NCBI GenBank assembly: GCA_937871295.1
Contig: CALMRE010000157.1
Location: 1-32,265, forward strand
Source of the DNA: an uncultured bacterium
GTDB taxonomy: Bacteria; UBP6; UBA1177; JAKLFG01
DNA length: 32,265 bases
Direction of reading: 5' to 3'
Shown here: positions 16,476-25,000 of the stretch, piece after piece
Position numbering within the stretch: the stretch's first letter is position 1
Layout: every line of letters starts with the position of its first letter
Program-made: the position numbers and the translations under genes
Notes under the pieces: model-generated
Told to the model about the DNA's origin: nothing
Databases searched by the model: none
What the model saw: only the letters and a program-made list of their open reading frames with translations

Positions 16476-17231
16476 TTAGGAACGATCTTCTCTTAATCGT
16501 TCGAGCACCTGTTCGGCCGGCTCGTTCAGGGAATGGAAAAAGGGGCGGACCGGCACGGTATTGCACAGATCGTTCATCATGCGGTGATAGGCGGCAAAAT
16601 ACTCCTTTTTAGTGTAGGGCGTGCTCACCTGCCCTTCGATGAGATAGCGCCACAGCGCGTCGGGTTCGACCGGGCCATCCACCCGCGATGCCCCGTCGGT
16701 CGCCTTGAAAAGAAGATATGCCTGCCGGAGCGGAGCGGTGATGTTGCTGATGACCGCCTGTTTGAGTTTCGGTATCGTGTAGAACGGCGTCGAAGAGACG
16801 AACAATGCGCCATCGTGCCGGTAGAGGATGTTGGTCTCGTCGTTGCCGCCGGTCATGAGTCCGCGCATCTTGCGGGCCATCGTACTCTTGCCGGTCCCCG
16901 AACGGGCGAGGAACAGATGCCCGCCGCCGTCGCGATCAACGAGAAAACACGAATGGAGGAGAAGGAACAATTCCTCGCGTTCGAACCCTTCGTAGGCAAG
17001 CACTTTTTCCAAATGTAAAAAGGGGCGGTGCCGTGAGATGCGCCATGCGCCGCCAACGCGTTGCAGGTCGTTGAGATCGGCGCGCTCCTGCACGACTATC
17101 GTAATGTCACGCTGTTTTTGCGGCGCATCGCCGGCGGCCTCGAACAACGGCCATGAAACAGGGAACTTCGTCACGCCGTTACCGGAGACGTGCAAAGAGA
17201 TGTCGGCTATGTCAAAGCGACGAGAGAGCAC
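16476..17231 (-). CDS. HPr-kinase-like P-loop protein
   Basis: A 251-residue protein resembling HprK-related kinases. The Walker A loop is ARSGTGKST (109-117), preceded by a beta strand HLFL, and is followed by the family-typical GGNDETNIL (128-136), which corresponds to the Asp-containing strand after the P-loop in HPr kinase, and by FVSSTPF. It lacks the N-terminal domain of canonical HPr kinase/phosphorylase. Related short kinases occur next to PqqD and radical SAM genes, and homologues in lasso-peptide clusters phosphorylate the precursor. The GTG start has AAGGA five bases upstream. The start lies nine bases after the stop of the short cysteine-rich peptide gene at 17241-17408, so that peptide is its most likely partner (inference). 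Confidence 0.78.
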   Translation of the reverse strand: MLSRRFDIADISLHVSGNGVTKFPVSWPLFEAAGDAPQKQRDITIVVQERADLNDLQRVGGAWRISRHRPFLHLEKVLAYEGFEREELFLLLHSCFLVDRDGGGHLFLARSGTGKSTMARKMRGLMTGGNDETNILYRHDGALFVSSTPFYTIPKLKQAVISNITAPLRQAYLLFKATDGASRVDGPVEPDALWRYLIEGQVSTPYTKKEYFAAYHRMMNDLCNTVPVRPFFHSLNEPAEQVLERLREDRS

Positions 17232-17240
17232 AAAAGATCC

Positions 17241-17408
17241 TTACGGGTCTAACGGGTCTAACTTTTTGCATTTTACATCATTGGGGTCAGATTTGTAATT
17301 TAAGCAATTGCCACTACACCCCATGAGGGGATGTTGCATATTGCAATTAAAAAGTAGCTCTTTTTTGATAACAAACTCTTCCAATATGACAGGTTTTTCG
17401 TATCTCAT
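17241..17408 (-). CDS. Candidate RiPP precursor peptide 2 (55 residues, Cys-rich)
   Basis: A short gene found by reading the minus strand between the radical SAM and kinase genes. ATG is at 17406-17408 and TAA at 17241-17243, and an in-frame TAA three codons upstream fixes the start. The leader YEKPVILEEFVIKKELLFNC (residues 3-22) aligns without gaps to residues 2-21 of the peptide at 18953-19078: 9 of 20 identical and 5 more conservative. The remainder contains Cys31, Cys35 and Cys47, a CSGNC motif and a terminal LDPLDP. The K-P...EE...L-F-x-C pattern is typical of precursors modified by SPASM radical SAM enzymes. The ribosome site is weak (GATGG about ten bases upstream). It ends nine bases before the kinase-like gene. 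Peptide homology makes chance coding unlikely, but expression is unproven. Confidence 0.72.
   Translation of the reverse strand: MRYEKPVILEEFVIKKELLFNCNMQHPLMGCSGNCLNYKSDPNDVKCKKLDPLDP
17244..17261. repeat. Two tandem 9-bp units at the 3' end of precursor peptide 2
   Basis: CGGGTCTAA occurs twice back to back on the plus strand. Read on the minus strand it encodes the duplicated Leu-Asp-Pro at the peptide's C-terminus and leads straight into the TAA stop. Confidence 0.8.
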
Positions 17409-17438
17409 GCGATGTTACCATCACAAAAATTCTGGACA

Positions 17439-17467
17439 AAGATATCTTAAAGCGGCATAAAAGTCAA
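17439..17467 (-). promoter_or_regulatory. Promoter of the precursor peptide 2 / kinase unit
   Basis: On the minus strand TTGACT (plus 17462-17467), a 17-bp spacer and TATCTT (17439-17444) lie 30 bases before the peptide start. It begins right after the stop of the radical SAM gene, so the peptide-kinase pair can be expressed separately from the main cassette. Confidence 0.52.
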
Positions 17468-17483
17468 GCAATTTCTATTGCTT
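17466..17483 (-). terminator. Small hairpin after the radical SAM gene (weak terminator candidate)
   Basis: AAGCAAT and ATTGCTT form a perfect 7-bp stem with a 4-base loop, one base after the stop of the radical SAM gene. The following minus-strand sequence is only modestly T-rich (GACTTTTA), and the hairpin touches the -35 box of the next promoter. It may attenuate rather than terminate. Confidence 0.3.
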
Positions 17484-17484
17484 C

Positions 17485-18495
17485 TTAAAAATGACATGGT
17501 TCTGAGGAGTTGGTTTTTTCGGACTTCTGCAGTCCGCTTATCCGTTTCTTGATCTCGGCGATCCGTTTGCGCACCGCCGAACAGCCGCAGAGCGAACCGC
17601 CGCCCAATAACGCTTCGGCGGGACAAGGATTGCAGTACGCGAACAGGTCGCAGTCGTTGCATTCCCGGTCGCGGATGATGCACGGCCTCTCCGCCGCCGC
17701 CTTTCGCACCAGTGCGGCAAAGTCGTCGGTCAGCAGGTTCCCGAGCGGCACGGTGCATTTGCCGCAGGCGTAGATGTCGCCCGCACAGTCTATACGGAAA
17801 GTGGAAGGATCGCCGTAGTGGCAGAGGAACGAAGCCTCCTTCGGCGCATAAAAGTTCATCTCGTCGCCTTCGATACCGTACTGGAAACGGATCGCCTGCT
17901 CAAGCTCCGCTTCGGTCAATTTCACCGCCTCGACCTCGGGCCGCTTGTCGAACGAACTGAACAGGCCGTAATCGATGACCAGTTGCAGATCACGCTCTTT
18001 GGCAAAGGCGGTCAGCCGCGCGAGATCGGGGAGCGGATGCAGAAGCGGCGCGGCGAGCACGGTCTTTATGCCTGCCTCTCGCAGAAGGTCAAGGCCGGTC
18101 ATGATACGGTCGTACGCACCGGGGACACCGGCGGCGCGGTCGTGTTCGTTATGATCGGCCGAATAGAGAGAGATATGGACCGACCCGACATGGAGCGCCT
18201 TCAGCCGCTGTACCGCATCGCGGTCGAGCAGAAGTCCGTTGGTCTTCAGGTTGATGTAGAACCGGCGCTTGCGGGCCGCCGCAAGGATAGCCCACAGGTC
18301 GGGATTGGTGAAGGGTTCGTAGCCGCTGAAGGTGATGTCGAGATATTCATTATCGGCGAGGATGTCGAGCGCCCGCTCGATCTCGGCGAGCGTCATGAGC
18401 CGGTGACCGCAGTCCCGCGGCTGATAGCAGTGGAGACAGCGCGCGTTACACCGGTCCGCTATCTCAAAAAGGATGCCGGGGCGTTTGATGGTCAT
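17485..18495 (-). CDS. Radical SAM/SPASM peptide-modifying enzyme
   Basis: A 336-residue enzyme. The radical SAM 4Fe-4S motif is CNARCLHC with Cys16, Cys20 and Cys23. The partial TIM barrel follows, with FSGYEPFTNPDL (about 56-67) and INLKTNGLLL (81-90). The C-terminal SPASM/twitch region is rich in cysteine: Cys225, 237, 244 and 247, then Cys272, 279, 282, 288, 291, 303 and 305, enough for two auxiliary clusters. Such enzymes install thioether, C-C or other cross-links in ribosomal peptides. No RRE domain precedes the barrel, so the separate PqqD-like protein at 27268-27567 probably supplies leader recognition. ATG overlaps the stop of the peptidase gene (ATGA). It lies between the two short peptide genes that are its likely substrates. 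The reaction type cannot be predicted from sequence. Confidence 0.88.
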   Translation of the reverse strand: MTIKRPGILFEIADRCNARCLHCYQPRDCGHRLMTLAEIERALDILADNEYLDITFSGYEPFTNPDLWAILAAARKRRFYINLKTNGLLLDRDAVQRLKALHVGSVHISLYSADHNEHDRAAGVPGAYDRIMTGLDLLREAGIKTVLAAPLLHPLPDLARLTAFAKERDLQLVIDYGLFSSFDKRPEVEAVKLTEAELEQAIRFQYGIEGDEMNFYAPKEASFLCHYGDPSTFRIDCAGDIYACGKCTVPLGNLLTDDFAALVRKAAAERPCIIRDRECNDCDLFAYCNPCPAEALLGGGSLCGCSAVRKRIAEIKKRISGLQKSEKTNSSEPCHF

Positions 18496-18935
18496 AGGTG
18501 TTCCATGCCCCGCTCGCGGCCGGACAGTTTATTCTTCAACTCCGCGAACAACAGGCGCAACGGACGCGGCGTGTGGTGACGAATACGGTTCCGCAAAAGG
18601 TAGTACCAGAATGCTCCGCGTGACCGTTTTCCTTCGACCACCCCGACGATGTCGAACACCGATATCGGCGGATCGCAGTAGGCATTGTTGTCGCCTTTTG
18701 TCCGCGCGACGAACCCCCTCTTCCACACGAGACGGTGCGCCACGAACACTTCTCCCGAACGAAAGACCACCACATCGCCGGGACGCAAATGGTCATGGGT
18801 GACCGGCGCGATGTGGATAAGTTCTCCGGGTTTTATGGAAGGCAACATCGAATTCTGTGAACCGAACAGCACCACTCCGGGAGTGCCGCCGACGGCAAAG
18901 GTAGTGATGAGATGATCAATAGAAAGATCGGGCAT
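18492..18935 (-). CDS. S24/S26-type signal peptidase-fold protein (Sec11/SipW-like)
   Basis: A 147-residue protein with signal-peptidase motifs. GSQNSMLPSI (25-34) supplies the nucleophile Ser29. RPGDVVVF (51-58) is the following strand. AHRLV (66-70) and TKGDNN (79-84) match the Sec11/SipW arrangement, in which a His (here His67) rather than a Lys is the general base; Lys80 is present in the last box but is not at the usual dyad position. There is no clear transmembrane anchor before Ser29, unlike canonical signal peptidases, so it may work in the cytoplasm. Small proteins of this type are often encoded beside SPASM radical SAM and PqqD genes. Here the gene begins 17 bases after the peptide 1 stop, so leader removal from that peptide is an attractive but unproven role. 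Confidence 0.78.
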   Translation of the reverse strand: MPDLSIDHLITTFAVGGTPGVVLFGSQNSMLPSIKPGELIHIAPVTHDHLRPGDVVVFRSGEVFVAHRLVWKRGFVARTKGDNNAYCDPPISVFDIVGVVEGKRSRGAFWYYLLRNRIRHHTPRPLRLLFAELKNKLSGRERGMEHL

Positions 18936-18952
18936 AAAGAGGCCGAGAAGGG

Positions 18953-19078
18953 CTACCCTTCGCTTCCCTTGGTTAACAACTCACCTTCCATTTCGCAGAG
19001 TTCATCATTGAGAGTACAAGCGAAAAGCACTCGTCTTTCAATGATTTTTTCTTCAACTACTCGCGGCTTGATATACAT
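18953..19078 (-). CDS. Candidate RiPP precursor peptide 1 (41 residues)
   Basis: A very short gene between the giant lipoprotein and the peptidase genes. The minus-strand ATG (19076-19078) is preceded by GGAGGGAG with a 5-base spacer, a near-perfect ribosome site; an upstream in-frame ATG at 19094-19096 would add six residues but has no such site. TAG is at 18953-18955. Residues 2-21, YIKPRVVEEKIIERRVLFAC, align with the leader of the second peptide at 17241-17408. The tail has Cys21 and Cys28 in an acidic context (LNDELCEMEGE) and ends Lys-Gly-Ser-Glu-Gly. It starts 20 bases after the stop of the giant gene and 17 bases before the peptidase start, so it is part of the cassette transcript. 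I infer a ribosomal peptide substrate of the radical SAM enzyme. Confidence 0.78.
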   Translation of the reverse strand: MYIKPRVVEEKIIERRVLFACTLNDELCEMEGELLTKGSEG

Positions 19079-19098
19079 CTCAACTCCCTCCGACATTT

Positions 19099-22000
19099 TC
19101 AGTTACGATAGTAAAGTGTACAACTGCCAGCATCAACATTCCGGTTACACAGAACAAAACCATAAGACAATACCGTGGTCTGCAAATTACCGGAGGTTAT
19201 AGGCAAATCCTGATAAATTGAAGGATGGGTAGTGAAGAAGGTGTTCTGCGCGTTGTATAGGTACTGTGCCTTCGCCCCACTGATGAAGAAATCGACGCTG
19301 CCGTCGCCATCGATATCTTCCGTTGTGCCGGAACTGCCGATGCCCCATTCGCCAGCCTCGATGCCAACTACTTCATCCATGATGCCGCTTCTGGTGATCT
19401 GGTTGGTTCCTTCGGTCCAAGCACCCGGGATGACCGTGCCGGCGGCCGCGCCAAAAAAGAATCGTATTTTACCGTTGTCGATCAAAGCAAAATCGATATA
19501 AACATCGTTGTTGAATTCGCCGTAGAACATGGTTCTCAATTGGATGAGACCCGACACGGTGAAATCATAGGCTGCAACGCGCAGGTCGGAGAGCGATGCG
19601 TTCCCGTAGAATATCTCCGCTTTGGTCACCTTGGAACTTGTCGGATTAACATTGTCGTAATGCCCACCGACGAATGAACCATACGGAACCGTTCCATTTT
19701 TCTCGTTCTTGATGTTGCCAGCCTTCCTCACATTGTACCCGAATCGATCTCCGACCGCATTGCCAAGATAGGTGACCCCCACCTGAGTAGTGTAATCTCC
19801 TATACAGGTCTTTCCGCCAGCTCCTTTATCGTCCCCCAACAGAACAAAAACACGGCCTGTGCGGTCATCTGCCGTGCCGTTGCTTGGGTCGTCATAAAAA
19901 GCCTGTCCCACGGCAACATCCTGACAACCATCACCGTTAAAATCGTCTATGCCATCAATGTCATAGATGTTGTCTACAAAGGTCACCTTGTCCCCACGGG
20001 CCAGCTCGACTGAATTAGAAATACCGTAATAAATATGGAGGTTCTTGCCGCCAAGATCGCTCACTATAACATCCTTGCGATCATCACCGTTCATGTCGGC
20101 CGCGGCAAGACGGAATCCGAAAGAGGTCCCGGCATCGACCGGTTTTGTCAGTTCAAGTTTCGTCGGCGCACCCACAGCATTGCTGATGAACACATAGGCT
20201 TTCTGCTGACCCGAATCGGAAACGGCAAAATCGGTCTTGCCATCACCGTTGATGTCGCCCATGTTCTTTATGTTCATGGTATGTGACCCGGCCGATGTCG
20301 CTATCAATTCATGCGAGGTCAACTGCAACGCTCCTTTGTCTACAACATTGGTAGACAGAACGGGGGCGGTGTTTGTCGCAAGTATCGTGCCGTCCTGCGC
20401 GTAGACGCCGTCGCTGGCACGGACCGCGAAGCAATAGGGATCGCCGTTGCGGTGGATGTCGGCGGTCACGGTGTCGGCCACATTGGAGCGTTTTTTGAGG
20501 TAGAACAGGTAGTTCTGCGCCTCGCCCGCCGCTTTCGGGGTGACGAAATCGTCGCCGTTGAGCGACGGATCGGCCACCGAATAGTCGGTCAGCGGGATGA
20601 CCGCGACGCCGGTGTCGAAGACGCTCTCGCTGTCGTCGAGCGAACAGGCGCCGCCGTAAGCCTCGTATTTCACCTGATATTCGTACACGCGGTTCTGGAA
20701 TGCGCCGCCGTAGGCCGAGTTGTTGCCGATGATGGCGCTCCACTCGACGAAGGCCTCGCCGCGGGCCGGATCGGTGGTCACGGTCGGAGTGATCCCTTCC
20801 GGTTTTTCCAGATTGACATGGACGAAGATCGTCTTGTTGATGGTGTTGCCGGAGGGCTGTTCGGTTATCGTCACCAGCATCTCGATGTCGGTCTGACCGC
20901 CCACGACGCTGTCCTCGAAGGTCAGATCGTCGAACTCGGCGACCATGTCGGCGCCGACCTTCTCGATGTTGACGGTGGTGTTCCCGCCGATCGCGTCGAC
21001 CGGATCGACCGCCGTCAGGACGACCGTGCCGTGGTTCGGGTAACCGGCGATATCCTCGATACCGTCGATGGTAAAGATAAGACGGTTGGCCGAAGCGCCG
21101 TCGAGTTCGAGGGTGGTCGCGGTGTCGTGGTCGATATCGTCGTTCCAGCCGTAGCCGATCTCCCAAATTCCGGCGTGGACATAGGGTTCCGGGTTGACAT
21201 CGGTCGCCGGGTCGAGCGTCGGATCGGTGATATCGGCGCGGACATAGTAGGTGTCGGTAGCGGTGGTGACGCCGTTGTTGACCGACAGTTCGATGGTGTT
21301 CTCGACGCCGCCGGCGTTCAACGAAACGAACGCGAAGTCTGCGCGACCATCCAAAACATTGGAGCAGATATCGGCGCCGCCGTTGACGCTGATGCAGGCG
21401 TTGTTGGTGCCGTTCGGCGAATCGGTCTCGACATAGAGATTGTAGGTCGGCCCACCGTCGTTGCTGTTGAGCCATGTCGGTACGGTCTGCGTTCCGTTGA
21501 TCACCTTGTCGTTGGCCTTCAGGTGAAGCGTCGAACAGGCGACATCGGTCACCACCTCGACATCGATCTGCTGGTCGACCGGCAAGAGCGCGGTGTCGTA
21601 GACATTCAGATGGTCGTCGGTCACCTTGACCGTTAGACGCCAGAAGCCGTCGCCAAGCCGCAGGAGCGGAGCGGTCGCGGGGAATATCTGGTTCGCGCCG
21701 TCGAGGGTGGCGGTGAAGCCGTTCCACGACTTGCGGTTCCGCGCGGTGTCCTCGACGCCGCCGAGGGCCGTTATCGGGATCGCGAGGATATCGATGGTCG
21801 AGGCGGTCCCGGTCGGCGTCTGGAGTTTGGTGAGGTTGAGGTGCATCGTGAATTGGATGCCCGATTCGCCGGGATCCTCGTCATAGTCGGGATCGATGGA
21901 GATATCGAGCACCGTGCCGTCGGTCGGATAGGCGATAACGGCGTTGGGGGTCTTCGCGTCGACCTCGTAGGTCAGCGCGGCCACACGGACGTTGCCGCGG

Positions 22001-25000
22001 GCATCCGAAACGGTGATCTCGAACTCATGCTGATTGTAGGCGAGCGCCGGCAGGTTGATGGTGACGGTGGTGTCGACGATGGTCATTTCGCCCGCGGTGT
22101 AGGTGTAGGTCGACACCTCGGCGGCCGGATCGTCATAGTCGTAGATCGTATGTTTGACCACCGGGGTCGCGTAGTTCCAACCGTCCGTTATCTTGAACTT
22201 GAGTTGCTGGCCGGTCAATTCGTCGCCGACCACTGTGCCATCGCGCGCGGTGAGCCAGAGCGGATGGCCCGGGGTGGCGCCGGTCGGCCCTTGGAACAGG
22301 ACGCTCGGCGGGGTGGTGTCGACGATGATGGTCTTGGCGCTCTCGTCGGAGGTGTTGCCGCCGCAGTCGATAAGCGTCGCGCCGAAGGAGTTGGTCCCCT
22401 CCGGTATCGTGATACTCGTGAAGGTGGCGGTCCGGTCGCCCGCAACGACGGCGGAGTAAAGATTGCCGGTCGTCTTGTTGCGGAGCGTCACGGTGCGTCC
22501 GATGTCGATGGCATCCTGAATCGTCAGCACGATGGTCGCCTGCATCCCGTTGGCCGGTGTCGCGTCGAGATCCTCGGCCGCGATGAGAATGTCGTTGCTG
22601 TCGTCGTTGGTGATGACGAAGGAGGAGATGACCGGCTTATTGCGGTCGAAGGTGTAGGTGCGCTGGGTCGCCGGAAGCGCCGTCAGGTTGTCGGTGTAGC
22701 GGTCGATGCTGTCGACGCCGTCGTTGACCTTCGCGTAGAGTTTGTAGGTGCCGCACTTGTCGGGCAGATCGAGCGGTATTGAGACATCCTCGGTCGCGTT
22801 GCATAGCGATCCGACGGTAGCCTTCTCGGCCACCTTGACGTTGGCGTCGGCGTCCCAGATCTCGACCGTTTCGCCCGCTTCGAGATTCTTGGTGCGGTAG
22901 ACGAAACTCGGGACCGCCGAACCGGCCTTGTAACTGGTGCCGTTCGGCGGCAGATACCACTGGAAGGTCGGCGTGGTGGTGTTGAGCGAGAAGGAGGTGT
23001 TCGCCGAGCCGCTGTTGTCGGCGGCGTCGGTCGCGGTGACGGTGAGGGTGTAGGTGCCGTCGCCGCCGTCGAGCGTGTAGCCGTAGGAACTACCGCAGGC
23101 CCCCTCAACAAAGGTCGCGTCGGGCTTGTCGAAACGACAGGTGGTGGTGGTCGCGCCGGTCACGGTAAAGGTGATGGTGCCGGTCGTCCGGCGGGTACAG
23201 GCGTTGATCGGATCAATGACCACGGTGGGTGGCGTGTTGTCGACATCGAAGGTGGTCGACGGACCGGCGGCAAGCGCGGTGTTCCCCGCCGTGTCGCTGG
23301 CGGTCCCCGCCGCGATGCTGATGCCGAGCGTGCCGTTGCCGGTCACATTCGATATCGTTACGGTGCGGGTCGCCGTGCCGGAGCCGCTCACCGCGACGGT
23401 GCCGTTCGCGCCGCCGGTGGTGTTCAGCGTGATATTGCCCGCCGCCAAGGTGACGGTGTCGGCATTCGAGTAGGTGACGGTATAGAGAACCGAATCGCCG
23501 CTCTTCGCCACGGTCGCCGACGGCGCCCCAATGACTAGTGTCGGGGCGGTATTGTCGACCGTGAAGGTGGTCGACGGACCGGCCGCAAGGGCGGTGTTCC
23601 CCGCCGTATCGCTCGCCGTTCCGGCCGCTATCGAGATGCCGAGCGTGCCGTCGCCGGTCACATTCGATATCGTCACGGTGCGGGTCGTCGTACCGGTGCC
23701 GGTCACCGCGACGGTGCCCGATGCGCCGCCGGTGGTGTTGAGCGTGATATTGCCCACCGCCAGCGTCACACTGTCGGCGCCGGTGTAGGTGATCGTATAA
23801 GTCACCGAGGTCCCATTCTTCGCGACGGTCGCCGACGGCGCGCCGATGACAAGGGTCGGCGCATCGGTGTCTATCGTGATATCGAACGAACCGCTCGTCG
23901 ACCAATTGCCGAGCGCATCGCGACCTTGGACATAGAGCGTGTAATCGCCGTCGATCAGCGCGCTGCCCGGAGTAAAGCTGGTGTTGGAGGTCACGGTCCA
24001 CGAAGAGCCATCGTAGCTATAACGGAACTCGACCGTGTCGGTCGGGGTGTTCCAACTCCATGTGGGCTGGTTGTTGTTGGTCGGTGTCGCACCGGTCACG
24101 ACCGGCGCGTCGGGGCCGGTGATATCTATCTCGATGGTGAAATAACCGCTGCCCGACCACGTGCCGAGGTCGTTACGGGCCTGCACGAAGAGGGTATGGA
24201 ACCCTTCGGCGAGGGTGGTCGGCGTGAAGGAAAGTCCGGTGGTGGTGGTCCAGCCGGCGCCGTCGGTGAAACTGTAGCGGTATTCGACCGCATCGGTCAC
24301 CGCGCCCCACGACCATTCGGGGGTCGGGTCATTGGTCGGCGTGGTGCCGGTCACGACCGGCGCATCGGGCGCCGAAAGGTCGATCACGACCTCCTTCGAG
24401 CCGCTCACCGACCAGTTGCCCGCCGCGTCCTGCGCCTGAACATAGAGGGTGTGGTTCCCTGCGGTAAGCGCCGACCCCGGGGTGAAGGTCGTGTCGGTCG
24501 TTTCGGTCCAGTTCAGTTCATCGTAACCGTAGCGATAGTTGACCGCGTCGCCGACCGGTAGCCATGTCCAGTTGGGCGTCGTATCGTTGGTCGGGGTGGT
24601 GGCGAGCACCGTCGGGGCATCGGGCGCCGTCAGGTCTATCGTGATGATGAACCAGCCGCTCACCGACCAGTTGCCCGCCGCGTCGCGGGCCTGCACATAG
24701 AGGGAGTGATCGCCCGCGGCGAGCGCCGAGGCCGGGGTGAAGGCGAGATCGTTGGTCGTCGTCCAGTTCGTTTCATCGGTGCTGTAGCGATATTCGACCG
24801 CGTCGGTCACCGCGCCCCACGACCATTCGGGGGTCGTGTCGTTGGTCGGCGTTACGCCGGTCACGACCGGGGCGGCAGTCGCCGTGGTGTCTATGGTGAT
24901 GGTGAAACTGCCGGAGGTCGACCAGTTGCCCGCCGCGTCGCGGGCCTGCACGAAAAGGGTGTGGTCGCCTTCGCCAAGCGCCGGGGCCGGGGTGAAAGCG

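Noticed and set aside
16458-16500. GAAGAT...ATCTTC inverted repeat near the end of the kinase-like gene as a terminator
   Set aside because: The stem is only six pairs with a 12-base loop and no T-run follows; it also overlaps the coding end.
17241-17300. Possible end of a mobile or REP-like element in the gap between the radical SAM and kinase genes
   Set aside because: No transposase, inverted ends or target duplication is visible, and the whole stretch is explained by the reading frame of peptide 2. I kept it only as a hypothesis on the origin of the peptide tail.
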